From Cristatella mucedo (taxonomy: Eukaryota; Bryozoa; Phylactolaemata; Cristatellidae), in assembly GCA_009760855.2 (NCBI GenBank), contig WPIO01000001.1:12507501-12571500 (forward strand): a stretch of DNA of 64,000 nucleotides. Reading direction: 5' to 3'. Of this stretch, positions 52,716-63,430 are shown one piece after another. Each line of letters begins with the position of its first letter. Position 1 is the first letter of the stretch. The notes under the pieces are model-generated. The model saw only the letters and a list, made by a program, of their open reading frames with translations. It made no database searches and had not been told where the DNA came from. The position numbers were made by a program, and so were the translations under genes.

Positions 52716-53462
52716 GCTTGTGAATGCAAAATTTAGTATCTTCAGCCGACCAATTGATTGAGCTCCTGCCAAAACCTGTCCTTAGTTAATAGAAAGTAAG
52801 CTTTCAGGATGAAAATATGACTCGTTATCACTTGCCTGCTGAAAAGCGTAATTTTTAATTGGGACATGTTACTCGGTGTCAGCTGCTATGTGTCTTTGGC
52901 TCCAGAGGCAAGCAACGGGCCCGGGAGCAGCACGAACCTTTTCGTTGCTTGGCGAGACCTCTGTTTATTCGACTCCATCGTATGCTCATAACTCATCCTA
53001 CGCTCAACGCAACTCAACGTAAATATAGCAATCTGGATACTGAGGGGGGAGTTTTACTTGCCTCAATACAAATTATCAAGCGGCACAGCACCAGCACTTT
53101 GAAGAACCGTTTGAGTTATTATTTTCGATCGGTGTACTATCATCGGTGACTTCTGTTTGATGGTGTTCCGGAAACCAAACAAGTCCAATCGCAAGTTCAA
53201 TGGGTAGAGTCAGCCCTCAACATTCCACACCTCTGCTGATCTGTATTTCCAATTTAACAACGGGAAATCTAAAATGTTACTTTGAGGTTATCAGCTGTTT
53301 ACCAACTAAGGTCCGCATCATGGACTTTCATCATCAGAATGCATTCGGAGTTGGATGCTTAATCCCATCAGCATCCGATAAAGATGGTTAAACGCAAATA
53401 AACAAATGGTGCTTAATAGGCAGGAATGTCACATATATCACTCTCAAAGGTAAAAAATAGTA
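52716..53462. other. Gene-less AT-rich stretch
   Basis: Short plus-strand frames only (about 96 codons at 52,859-53,149); nothing recognised. Confidence 0.5.
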
Positions 53463-53790
53463 ATTAATATAAATAATATTAAACCTTATGAAAACCGAAT
53501 CTCTTTCGAGAGACTTTACTAATGCTCGACAGGAATCGTGTTGATTGATCATCTTAACTTAAAAAAATTCAAAATGCAACTTAAGGACAATTAGCTTGGA
53601 CTGAGCAGAGGCCGTCAGAAACTTGTGGAATTTTAGCTTATTTTTTACTCTTTTCTAATTAGCAGAGGACATGATTTCCAGGCTTTGGAACCGTAAGAAC
53701 GGTACGCTTGGCCCCGAGGTATTTGAAGCTCCTTGGGGGGCACAGCTAAACGACCAGATTCCCAAGAGCAGGTGCTGCAACGGGAGGTCT
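53463..53790 (-). mobile_element. Diverged L2-like 3' end
   Basis: On the minus strand, the C-terminal region is signalled by GGTTCCAAAGCCTGGAAAT (the APKAWN codons) and CCCCAAGGAGCTTCAAATAC. At the low-coordinate end there is a decayed hairpin (AGTCTCTCGAAAGAGATTCG) and an AT-rich tail. It is more diverged than the other copies, possibly another subfamily. Confidence 0.65.
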
Positions 53791-53861
53791 CCGATCTTTA
53801 ATGGAGCCCTCCCTACTTTACCCACTCATTGAATGAAGGCTGTCCTTTGCTCCAAAAATAT

Positions 53862-53945
53862 TATATTGTATAGCACCCTCAGAGAACTTAGTAATGTTCT
53901 AGGCACTTTGCATTTGCTGTAAAGCAAGCATGACCATTGTGCACC
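53862..53945 (-). mobile_element. L2-like 3' tail, severely 5'-truncated
   Basis: On the minus strand: CTTTACAGCAAATGCAAAG, TGCCTAGAACATTACTAAG, TTCTCTGAGGGTGCTATACA and an AT-rich end. Confidence 0.83.
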
Positions 53946-54189
53946 GTCGTAATAAAACGCTTAGTCTTTCTACATTTCTACTGTTCTTCTCTCCCCATGT
54001 AAGCATATTTGACTGCATCCCAGCGGTGCGGAAACGTAGAGGGAGTTGACTGTACACCCAGGTGCCTAAAAATCCTTGAAATGTGGCTCCTACTGCTTTT
54101 GCTGTAAACTCGTTCGGGTAATAAAAGATGGTTTCATTGGTACCAGGCGTCATACAGTTATGCAAAGAACGGGAAAATATTTACGAATC

Positions 54190-54525
54190 AAAAATCAACT
54201 CCTGGTGTTGTTAGTTCATTCAGTGTGAGGTCACCATACCACATTTTTTCATGACCTGCCTTGTCCGTTCAAGAATCTTCAGGAGGCTCCTAGCTCCTGT
54301 ACTGTTTCTTCTACTGTTGTACATTTCAATAGACCTTACGTTTTACTGAACATTTGTAGGCTGAACACCCGGCCTCAGGTGCCTGTCGATATTACTCCAT
54401 AGTACATTGATAGGGTTCAAATTAGGTGACTTGTTAAGCCACTTCACCAACACCAAATAAGGATTCCTCAAGAGTATTTCACTCAAGTCAATGTTAGCCA
54501 AGAAAAGCGGATTTCAAGGCTCAAA
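54190..54525 (-). pseudogene. Tc1/mariner-like transposase C-terminal remnant
   Basis: On the minus strand one frame reads LANIDLSEILLRNPYLVLVK, then WLNKSPNLNPINVLWSNID and RHLRPG. The W-x3-SPDLNPIENLW signature, just before the third catalytic acid of the DDE/D transposase, is clearly recognisable; the usual Glu of NPIE is Asn here. A stop follows about 20 codons later, then LLKILERTRQVMKKCG-like sequence. N-terminal DNA-binding and earlier catalytic parts, and terminal inverted repeats, were not found. Confidence 0.78.
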
Positions 54526-54579
54526 TACTCAAGTCTATAGACATAAACTGTTTGAAACATTCCATTAAGATTCTGTCCT

Positions 54580-54973
54580 TAAGATATCAGTCTCATTCGT
54601 TCTGTCCTCAAGATGATCAAGTTCTGTCTCACAGGATGAGTTGTGCTGAGGGAGTTGGGGACAGAAGCGAATCCAACCTGAGATAGAGAGACAAAGAAAG
54701 ATAGAGAGCGAGATTGAGACAAAGAAAAAGACAAATGGAGAGATACAAAGCGAGAGATAGACAAAAAGAGAGAGAGAGAGAGCGAGACAGAGAGACAAAG
54801 AGAGAGAGAACGAGAGAAAGAGAGATAAAAAGAGAGAGCTACAAAGAGAGAACAGCTGCGTTTTAGGGGAGCGCAGCTGATACAAGCGAGAATACACGCT
54901 CCCGTCGAAAAACACCGGTGTTCTGCCTGCTTCTGCGTGCGTACGTAGTTGGGAGGGAATTATTAACTACCAC
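54580..54973 (+). mobile_element. LTR-like region of Ty3/gypsy copy 1, with GA-rich insertion
   Basis: It aligns with 61,240-61,512. Shared pieces are AATCCAACCTGA, a GA-rich tract (about 54,690-54,850), CAGCTGCGTTTT, GAGAATACACGCT, GTGTT.TGCCTGCTT, TAGTTGGGAG and ATTATTAACTAC. It ends shortly before a putative primer-binding region (CTCGGCGGGAT) and the gag start. The true 5' LTR boundary is not identified, and no 3' LTR was found directly after the integrase. Confidence 0.6.
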
Positions 54974-55012
54974 CTTTTTCTCGGCGGGATTAGCTGGGTG
55001 GCCCATGTAAAG

Positions 55013-55510
55013 ATGAGTGCGAAAGTAAAACTGATGGAAGTACTAATCTTGAAATTCGACAGCAGCTGACCGCTGAACGGCTGAATCAGTTTAAAAGATT
55101 TGCCAAGACGCAAGGAGTTAGTGAATTGCAAAATATTCTTCCACTATTCCTTTAACGTGGGGAATACGCCGTATATAAAGTCGTCCCATAGGCGTCTAAG
55201 GAAGACTATGCCACAGCAAGAAAATCGTTGCTGGCAGCATTCTCGTTTATTTGCTTCGATGCATACGAGGAATTTGCCTCGCGTTGCCTTGCAGAAGGCG
55301 AAAACGGGGATGTTTTTTGGTCGGACTTAAATTGGTAAATTAGCTGGCTTGACAGGTGGCTGACGATATTTTCAAATTTGCCTTTGTCTCTGGGCTACTG
55401 GAGGCCGCCAAGGGGCACCTCCATGCCTCATGCAACCTCGCTAACATGCCAATGCATATGCTTGTCGTGAAGCCTCACGTCATAGTGAATTCGAGCGGCA
55501 CTCCAAAGGC
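55013..55510 (+). pseudogene. gypsy copy 1 gag relic
   Basis: Starting at an ATG at 55,013, the relic reads ESKTDGSTNLEIRQQLTAE after a frameshift, then LQNILPLFL, ASKEDYATARKSLLAAFS, AYEEFASRCLAEGE and DVFWSDL, and later LSLGYW- and HATSL-type fragments in shifted frames. It corresponds position by position to the better preserved gag of copy 2 (LPEAGKRYI, ADMPRHILVEKARVVVKA). A degenerate cysteine-histidine segment lies at about 55,565-55,720. Confidence 0.82.
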
Positions 55511-55789
55511 GGCAGGTTGAAGCTTCGCATCTGGTTCTCGTTCGGGATCGCCAACCCAGGCACCTACTTGCAGGGATGTTGTGTGTTTCCTGTTCAAGGA
55601 CATCAGGCACTTGAGCCGTGATTTTCCTTCGGACGCCGGGCGCTGTGGTCGCTGGAAGCACAGTTTCGTCTGTAGGAACATTTAACATCTCACTGCTAAC
55701 TGCTCGGATCGGGCCGTTGTACCAAAATGGCCAAAAAAAGAATAGGGCAGAGCATGCATTACTTCCCCTGTGCTTTCCCCTCATCTACA

Positions 55790-56065
55790 GCACACATTCC
55801 CTCGGTGGGTGTTCTGAACGAAAACTTTGGGGTGTCTTAGATGATGAATACTGGGTGCTCGAGGTCCATCATTTCGTCAGCTTTTACGAACCCGACGAGG
55901 GTTAGGCAAGGGTGCGAGGAGGTTGTAATATTAAATGAAGTCACCACTGTCTGCAAGTCCAAGTTCGTCGCGACGGTAGTCCATTTCGGACGAACAACAG
56001 TGCTTGACTGATTTGTATCAGATGTCGTTCCTGGTTTCAGGTTACTGCTCGGTATGGATGCCATT
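55790..56065 (+). pseudogene. gypsy copy 1 aspartic protease relic
   Basis: The frame reads MMNTGCSRSIISSAF, where retropepsins have the D-T-G active-site triad; here the Asp codon is AAT (Asn) at 55,847-55,849. It continues EEVVILNEVTTVCKS and VSDVVPGFRLLLGMDAI (the LLGxD motif). A stop lies just upstream. The domain is about 75 codons, as expected for half of a retropepsin dimer, but it cannot be catalytic. Confidence 0.85.
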
Positions 56066-56199
56066 TAATTTCTAGGTAGCGTGGTTGTCGGTCCCTCTTC
56101 TAAGTTCTTAGGCCAAAGAGAAATTCCAGAACCATAACAGTGCCGTTCCCATGCATCGGTAGTGACATCTGCTGGTGAGAAACAGGCTGCATCATCATC

Positions 56200-56910
56200 G
56201 ACTACTGTCGAACTGATTGACGACACGGACCTCAACGTCAGTATTCTACCGGGGACTCTGGTTAGTCAATTAGTTATAGACAAATCGTCGTGTCGTTCCC
56301 AAATTGACAAACGATATCGCATAGTACCATGTGACAGAAAAAATTCGTGCCGGTAGCAAAAAATCTGAGATATTGGATCAAGAAGGCTGGCTGCAGCTAT
56401 TCGTTGGTCATTCCGGTGGCCTGATCCCTCTAAAAGCGGTCGTACAGGCAAGCAAATGCAAGGTGAGGCTCGTTATACACTACGGCGAACTAAATCGGCT
56501 TATTTTAAGTCACACGGATGTCGGTGATGTGTGTAGCACTAAGATCAGAGCGTAGCGACGGCAGGGCGAGAGCGTGAGCATAATTGACCTGCGAAAAGCA
56601 CACTTGCAGATGCATATTATTCCTGATCTCTGAAAATATCAGGTCGTGGAGTACAAGGGCCGACGATACTGCCTTAGTCGACAAGGTTTCGGACTTAATG
56701 TCGTCCCGAAAAGAATGACCGTGATTCGGACAAAGGTCCTGTCCGTGAATGAGTACGTACTGGTACTGATTCGTCTGTTGATGATATTGTCGTTAAGTAG
56801 AGCTTCGTCTCAAATGCTGATGTAATCGACTTGCTATGAACAATCGGATTCGAGGCGCAGCCGCCGGAAAGCCTTGATGGCGGAAGGGTTCTTGGCCTAT
56901 GCGTATGCAG
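56200..56910 (+). pseudogene. gypsy copy 1 reverse transcriptase relic
   Basis: Landmarks: KVRLVIHYGELNRLILSH, IIDLRKAHLQMH (first catalytic Asp at 56,586), YQVVEYKGRRYCLSRQGFG, GTDSSVDDIVVK (the catalytic VDD at 56,777-56,785, where the family usually has Tyr two residues before DD), then PPESLDGGRVLGL. In-frame stops lie at 56,553 (TAG), 56,631 (TGA) and 56,837 (TGA), and a frameshift lies between the first Asp and VDD. All four are also present in copy 2. Confidence 0.92.
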
Positions 56911-57605
56911 GCCGAAGGAAGGGTGATGAGCTTTTTTGGCACCACAACGATGTGGTGAGCCCATTTCCTGAAGTCTTATTGCCATGGCAGCTGTTATCGT
57001 GGTTTGGGCAGCTGCTCGGGCATTTCCATGTCGCAGGCTGACTTCCACCAGCCTGCACTAAATTAAAAAGATCCACTGGCCACACCGGTTACGACTCAGT
57101 CGTTAGATAAAATGTCTTAGCAATGCGTTTGAATTGCTGCAGCGATTTTGTGCCGACGATCCAGTTTCAGTCAGTTGGAATGTACCGAATCTGGATAGTG
57201 GCTTCATCTGGCGTGACGCCAGTACCCTGGCCGTCGGCACATGCCAGGATATATGTAAAAGAATCGTAGGGGATACTTCTTGGCTGCTAAAAGCTGACGA
57301 CATAGCTCACATCAACTTTGCCGACAAGAAGGCCGTCACCTAAATTCTCAATCTGGCTATTGCTTGGTCATTGCGGCAGCTAGAGTTTCGGAATGACTCA
57401 GCAACTGTCCACGAATGGCTACAATCACTGCTGGTTGGACATAATTCTGTACGAGCCCACGGTATAACAAAGGCACTCATGAAAAGCCGGGTATCACTGG
57501 TCGCCGACATGGCGTCAGAGTGTGGACTGAAGGGTTCGGTTGTCCGGGTGCGATCGTTCAACAATAAACCAGACCAGCTGACACGAGCTGCCCAGAAATG
57601 GATGA
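56911..57605 (+). pseudogene. gypsy copy 1 connection and RNase H relic
   Basis: The connection reads YAGRRKGDELFWHHNDVVS, LLSWFGQLLGHFHVAG and KRSTGH. RNase H follows with LCADDPVSVSWNVPN, FIWRDASTLAVG (first catalytic Asp in DAS, near 57,212), LKADDIAHIN, FRNDSATVHEWLQSLL (later catalytic Asp region) and KPDQLTRAAQKWM. It is split into several frames by indels and stops. Confidence 0.87.
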
Positions 57606-57659
57606 GGGTGAAAGTAAGATGTCTTGTGGTTCCAATAAAGTCATCTTCAGAGGCGATCG

Positions 57660-58235
57660 TCGTCGACTTAAAGAGTTTCCACAGCTTTCGCCACTTCGGG
57701 GTTGACAGGACACTTTACCTCACTAGATTTTGCCACCCGGAAGCTGTTATCCGGAGAAAGAACATCAAAGCCCTCGTGAAGGCTTCCCCTCGTTTCAAGT
57801 CGGTCGATCCTGCACCAGTCACATGGAGTTCACACGTGCTGAATGTGAGCGAGAACTGGTAGTGCCTGGCCTGCGATGTAGCACATTTTAAGGGCCAAAA
57901 ATTATTGACCTTGGTAGATATTGGGCTGAGCCTTTTCGCCATTTGGAGGCGAATACCTGACATGGAAGAAAACTCTTTGGTTCAAACTTTTGGCAAACTT
58001 CATAGCGAGCCAGACCCAAGACTGCAGTCACTCATGGATAACGGCTCAAGTTTTCATCAACAGCTTTTCGAGACTTTTCCTATCGATGGGGCATGGAGCC
58101 CATCTACCGTTTCGCCTATAAACTTTCAGGCAACGGCATCGTTGAGCGAAAAAAGGCTACCATCAAGAGAATGGCAGCTCGCACCAGTTTAGACGTTCTG
58201 GTGATGTATCAATGCAACGTCTAGCCAACGGCAGG
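57660..58235 (+). pseudogene. gypsy copy 1 integrase relic
   Basis: The zinc-binding HHCC-type start (FRHFGVDRTLYLTRFCH) is followed by FKSVDPAPVTWSSH. The core has LACDVAHFKGQ (first Asp at 57,875), LTLVDIGLSLFAIWR, SLMDNGSSFHQQLF (second Asp at 58,037) and KLSGNGIVERKKATIKRMAA (Glu at 58,144). The Asp-Glu spacing is about 35 codons, across a frameshift. A TAG stop lies at 57,860, four codons before the first catalytic Asp, and another ends the frame near 58,203. Confidence 0.9.
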
Positions 58236-59494
58236 TTTGCACGAAAAATCGGTGCCCAGCGTAAGGTGTTCTCCAATCAGTGGAATAGCCCCCTCCTCAT
58301 GGAAGCCTTGCTATATGCAGCACGAGTTTTTGCATGTGCATGTATTCGTGCTCACATTTAGATTACCAAGTATACGGAATTATGATAACAGACAGGCTGT
58401 ATCCAGCGGTTCGCTTCAACAGGCCGGCACCTTTCGGTGCACGTGGATCGAAACTCACCATAAGTCAATCGTTATTCACAGAACCAACGGGATTAAGCTC
58501 GAGGTTTACAAGCTAAGATATATAATTCATTGGTGTAGCACTCAAATAGAACGGTAGCCGATGACCTTGGTTGTTAGATGCCAGTATCATGGCCTTGAGA
58601 CTGGTGCTGACCCATGCTATTTGTGGTCAGGTCATCTCAAGTTGCTCTCTTGTCACCGCTGGTACCAACCTCTATTGCTAATAGGCATGTGCCCTTAGCT
58701 GAGTTGTGGGGACCTGGCTGACGTCACACATGATAACTTAAGGATGGGGTCACTGGCCGTATGAGCTGCACAGTGCAAGCCGACCAATAAATTGCGAGAC
58801 GGCTACAGGGCTGAATTTTTCATTGACCACTGACTTACTTTACAAGTTGCGTTTCGAGGCATAATCCATGATTTAACCTTGGGTATCGTCTGAATAAGAG
58901 GTCAAAAAATGAGCTGCCTGCCCCAGTGTAGGTAGCGTGATGTAACTATGTAGGTGATAGTACACTGGTTTCATTTAACATAGCCGACATATTGAGGACT
59001 TCGAATAGCCCATCCATGTGTCAAAAGAAGACCGTAGCAGTAGACTGAAAATAAATCAAATTTTCACTTACTCGGTAATTAAAATTTGCAATGTTGGACA
59101 GCGATTGCATTCATTTTATTCAATTGCAATCGTTTTATCTAGACCTTTAGACTGGAGACCTCAACGACTGCGGCAAATAGCATATGGTTTGGTGCAGACT
59201 TATAATGGCTAGGACTACTAAGCGAAAACTTGAAAACACGTGCAAATGATCGGGCCCTTCATTTCGTCTACTGGCTTACAAGATCTATTTTTGGACTTAT
59301 GGATCTATCTTAGCTAAGTCTAGATTCAACCTGAAGTTAGCTGAATCACAGATGCTCAGTCCAAAAATGCCGGCTGATGGAGATCGTGCAACATTCTTAG
59401 CTCTCCCTGATCCACCTTGCCTAGCAATCCTTTCAATGATCTGGTAGATAGCTATTTCTAGTTTCTTTGTCGCTGATCACTTTGTAGGAACTAA
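58236..59494. other. Gene-less stretch after gypsy integrase
   Basis: A plus-strand frame of about 106 codons (58,237-58,557) may be the decayed integrase C-terminus. AATTCATTGGTGTAGCACTC near 58,520 faintly resembles a SINE-B tail. Nothing else recognised. Confidence 0.45.
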
Positions 59495-59940
59495 TTGTCT
59501 TCACGGTTCTGTCACTCACCTTTAGGTCCTTTCATTGTCTGGCTCCAGTCTACCAATCACTCCTACTATTTAACCGGGATAGGCATGGAAACACCCACTT
59601 TTCATAATCAAATCGCTTAGCTAGACCTCATAGGAGCCTAAAAGTGCTTTTGGAGACCATCTCTTTATTATGGATCCTCCCAAAGCTTTAAATTCACTCA
59701 GACTGACGTCACAATATTCGCTGACTTGACAACATTTAAAAAGAAGCTAAAACGCATCGATTTATCTTAGCATTTATTGGGTCAATGTAAGTCGTCCTTT
59801 TCGTGCTTGCAGACACAGTGAAAATACTGCCACCACGTTGATTTGCATGTTGGCCCTCGGCATATCACCTCTTAACGTGCCATGCTTGTTGGCATTGAGC
59901 ATGCTCCCACTGGCCGTTCGATCATGCTTCTTTTGCAATA
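59495..59940 (+). mobile_element. L2-like non-LTR retrotransposon, 3' end, second subfamily
   Basis: It begins within the codons for LTFRSF, keeps ACCGGGATAGGCATGG, ACACCCACTTTTCA, the LTTFKKKLK codons and a 3' UTR closely matching the 51.7 kb copy (CGCATCGATTTATC.TAGCATTTATTGG). It ends at CATGCTTCTTTTGCAATATTG, just before where the hairpin should start; hairpin and tail are missing. Confidence 0.85.
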
Positions 59941-61239
59941 TTGCAAACTGACTACTTTCAAACGTCTAATTCTCAGCCGCATTTCGCCTTGAGAGCTCCA
60001 AAAATTACGTCTGCTAACGTTACTACTTTAATCTTTACTGTTTCTCGTTACTTTCTAGTCGGGCGTTTTATAACCCATGGCAAGAGAAGCAACGACCAAC
60101 ACTCGAGGAAACAAGCAATGTATTCCGCTTATGCAAGCGTGCAAAAGTACCTAAGTACGACTTCTTGATAAGGATGTATTGAGCGCGCCTGCTGCAATTG
60201 AAAATAGAGCTAAACTCCTTACATGGAGTCACTGGCTAGGCAATTGACACCGCGAAACGTCCTGCTACGAACACGGGATATTCGCCAAAGCAGTTATATT
60301 CCTTGAATTAGGGGCATTTCACATTCTCTGCTATTACCTAAGCTCTCATATCAATAAATATATAAATAAAAATATATATTTATACATACGTATACATGCG
60401 CATATATGTATACATACATGTGTATATGTATATATATATATATAGGTTAAAAATAAAATAGAATAAACTATAAATAAATAAATATAAATATATTAATAAA
60501 TAATAAATAATAAATAATAATAATCAATAACTAAATATAAATAAAATAAAATAAATGCAAGAGATCTTGTATGTCATTCACATGAAAGGCTGTGAGCGTG
60601 GTGAGTTGTTATCTACGTGAATATTTCTTCCTAATACCGAACGAGCATCCCTAAGAAAATAGCTGCTAGGTAGAATCTATAAGAAAGATTTGCTGCGTTT
60701 GGTGATTTCTTGCTGCTGACATTTTACGGGTACCTTTTCTTCTGGGCAGGTATACCTTTACACAACGAGCCGAATCATTGTTCGCAGCTAAACTCAAGAA
60801 GAACATGAACGAAGTAGATTCATTTGGATCGATATCAGTTCCCTTTTTACGGCTCGCCTCTCATCTCTTTTTCGAGTCACCCATCGCACTCAGTTGCTTT
60901 CTGGGAAAGTCACAGCAACAGACAATGCAAATAAACAGGCCTAAATGTTGTCCTCATCGGGCTTCAGCAACAAGAACGATGATATTAAGACATTTGCAGT
61001 GCTCTCCCGAAAAACTAAATGACCTAGGCAATTTACACGAAGTCTAAGTATTGTCTAGTGAAGTGGGTACTTTGTGGCTTGTGTTTCACTGTATCTATGA
61101 TCCGATTACAGACCCTAGGCTCGCCGGCACAATGCCGGTGCAGGCAGACCGGTAATGCCCTAAACCACCCCACGGTCTAACAGCAGGTGGCTGTGGCGTA
61201 GGGACGGGCTTCTTCCCAGCTGTGGTCTGGCGGCCGTCG
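59941..61239. other. Gene-less stretch with AT-rich low-complexity DNA
   Basis: AT-rich sequence with TATA, ATAA and AATAA repeats occupies about 60,345-60,560. A short plus-strand frame at 60,778-61,047 has no recognisable family. The 3' end and LTR of gypsy copy 1 would be expected somewhere here but were not identified. Confidence 0.5.
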
Positions 61240-61334
61240 TCCATCATCAGGCTTGCTTTGTCCTCCAGACGGCTCACAGTATGAATGTGACTCGGATGGA
61301 GCTGGAGAAAGAGGAAAATCCAACCTGACAGTGA

Positions 61335-61370
<36 letters not shown>

Positions 61371-61512
61371 GCAAGAGACGGTTGGATAGAAAACAGCTGC
61401 GTTTTTGGTAAGCGCAGCAGGCACGAACGAGAATACACGCTTCTGACAACCAGCTTCGGTGTTGTGCCTGCTTTCGCGCACGCACCTAGTTGGGAGAGCA
61501 TTATTAACTACA
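61240..61512 (+). mobile_element. LTR-like region of Ty3/gypsy copy 2, with (GA)n
   Basis: Homologous to the region before copy 1 gag, with (GA)n at about 61,339-61,367 in the same position. It ends ATTATTAACTACA; the terminal CA is the usual LTR end. The following CTCGGCGGGATCAGC may be a decayed primer-binding site. Depending on the age order, this could also serve as the missing 3' LTR of copy 1. Confidence 0.6.
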
Positions 61513-61547
61513 AACTATTTCTCGGCGGGATCAGCTGTGTGGCCCGT

Positions 61548-62278
61548 GTGTCTGAAAGTAAACCTAATGGTAGTACCAATTTCGCCATTCGACGGCAGCT
61601 GACTTTGCTGAATGGCTGAATAGGTCTGAAAGATTGGCCAGGACACAAGGAGCTAATGAGTTGCAAAATATTCTGTCGCTATTCCTTAGATGTGGGGCAT
61701 ACTACGTATATTAAGGCGTCCCTGATGCGTCTAAGGAAGATTATGCCCCGGTAAGAAAAGCACTGCTGGCAGCATTCTCGTTGAATTACTTTTATCCCTA
61801 TGATGAATTCGCCTCCAGTCGCCTCGCTGAAGGCAAACGTGCTTGTTTTTTGGTCGGACTTAAATCAATGAATGGGCTGGCTGGGCTGGTGGCTGACGAT
61901 TTTTTCAAATGTGCCTTCGTCGCTGGGCTGCCGGAGGCCGGAAAGAGGTACATCCAAGCCTCGTGCAACCTCGCTGACATGCCGAGGCATATTCTCGTCG
62001 AGAAGGCTCGCGTCGTAGTGAAGGCGAGCGGCACTCCAAAGGCGGCAGATAGGGGTTTCGCATCCGGTTCTCGTTCGGGATGGCGTACCCAGGCTCCGAA
62101 TCGCTGGGATGTTGGGTGTTTCCCGTGCAAGGCCTCTTTGTGCATACGAGCCGTGCTTGTCCTTCTGAAGCAGCACCGTATTCGCGGGAAGCACAGTTAT
62201 GTCTGTATGACCATTCAACATCTCGCTGCTGACTGCTCGGATCGGGCTGTCGTCCCAATTTGGCCAAAAAAAAAATGA
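61548..62278 (+). pseudogene. gypsy copy 2 gag relic
   Basis: The start codon position holds GTG (61,548). The frame reads SESKPNGSTNFAIRRQL, a stop, then LARTQGANELQNILSLFL, ASKEDYAPVRKALLAAFS, YDEFASSRLAEGK, FFKCAFVAGLPEAGKRYIQA and ADMPRHILVEKARVVVKA. About 165 codons are open from 61,781. A Cys-rich zinc-knuckle-like part (CFPC, later HLAADC) follows at about 62,110-62,235, then a Lys-rich end. Confidence 0.88.
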
Positions 62279-62329
62279 TAGGTCAGAATATGCATTACTT
62301 CCCCGGTGCTTTCCCTACCTTTACAGCCC

Positions 62330-62605
62330 ACCTTCCTTCGGTCGGTGTTCTCAACGAAAACTTCGAGTGGTCTTCGATAGTGAATTCCGGGTTCTCGAGG
62401 TCCATCATTTGGACTGCGTTTGCCAACCCTGTGAGTGTTGGACATGGGTTTGAGGAGGTCGTGATGCTGAATGGAGCCATCGCTGTCTGCAAGTCCACAT
62501 GTGTCGCGACCGTAGCCCTTTTAGGACGAAAGATAGTGCTTGACTGATTTGTATCAGATGTCGTTCATGGTTTCGGGTTACTACTCGGTACGGATGCCAT
62601 TTAAT
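62330..62605 (+). pseudogene. gypsy copy 2 aspartic protease relic
   Basis: The frame reads FEWSSIVNSGFSRSIIWTAF, with N-S-G where D-T/S-G is needed (AAT codon at 62,383-62,385), then EEVVMLNGAIAVCKSTCVA, a stop, and VSDVVHGFGLLLGTDAI. It carries the same Asp-to-Asn change as copy 1, so both were probably non-catalytic before they separated. Confidence 0.87.
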
Positions 62606-62744
62606 TTCTCGGTGGCCTGGTTATCGGTCCCTCTTGTTGGCAAATTGAGTTCTTGTGCCAAAGAGGAATTCCAGAGCCACACCAGTGCCGTTCCGATGCA
62701 TCGGCGGTGGCGTCTGCTGGTGCCAAACAGGCTGTAGCATCTTC

Positions 62745-63430
62745 GACCGATGACGTACTGATTGAGGACACGGACCTCAACGTCAGTATTCCATCGGGGA
62801 CGCTGGCCAGTCAAGTGGTAGTAGACAAATCGTCATGTCGTTCTCCAATTGACAATCCATATCGCTTAGTACCATGTCAAAGAGGAAATTCGTGCCGATT
62901 ACGAAAAAACTGGGAAAGTTGATCAAGAAGGCTGGCTGCAGCTTTTCGCTGGTCATTTCGGTGGCCTCATCCCTCTAACAGCCGTCGTACAGGCAACCAA
63001 GTGCAAGCTGAGGCTCGTAACACACTACGGCGAACTAAATCGGCTTATTTTAAGTCACACGGCTGACGGTGATGTGTGTAGCGCTAAGCTCAAAGCATAG
63101 CGACGGCAGGGCAAGAGCGCGAGCATAATTGACCTGCGAAAAGCACACTTGCAGATGCATATTATTCCTGCTCTCTGACAATATCATGTCGTGGAGTACA
63201 AGGGCCGTCGATACTGCCTTAGTCGACAAGGTTTCGGACGTAATGTCGCCCCGAAAAGAATGATGGCGAGGCAGACAAAGGTCCGGTCCGTGAACGATTT
63301 CGTACTGGCACCGATTCGCTGGTTGATGATATTGTTGTTAACAACAGCGTCGTCTCAAATGCTGAGGCAATCGACTTGATATGAACAATCAGTTTGGAGG
63401 CGAAGTCGCCGGAAAGCCTTGTTGGCGGAA
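62745..63430 (+). pseudogene. gypsy copy 2 reverse transcriptase relic
   Basis: Landmarks: VVDKSSCRSPIDNPYRLVPC, KLRLVTHYGELNRLILSH, IIDLRKAHLQMH (first Asp at 63,131), YKGRRYCLSRQGFGRNVAP, GTDSLVDDIVVN (VDD at 63,322-63,330), PESLVGGRVLGL. Stops TAG 63,098, TGA 63,176 and TGA 63,382 fall at the same codons as in copy 1, and the distance from first Asp to VDD shows the same frameshift (194 bases in both). Confidence 0.92.

Larger units (their letters stand above)
54974..58560 (+). mobile_element. Ty3/gypsy-like LTR retrotransposon, copy 1 (dead)
   Basis: Gag, protease, reverse transcriptase, RNase H and integrase follow one another in the Ty3/gypsy order (integrase after RNase H). Stops and frameshifts occur in every domain. 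No envelope-like gene was recognised. The part after about 58,235 is an unassigned C-terminal tail. Confidence 0.9.

Noticed and set aside
59220-59290. Third copy of repeat D2 (GATCGGGCCCTTCATTTCG)
   Set aside because: Similarity is limited to a short, rearranged word and does not extend.
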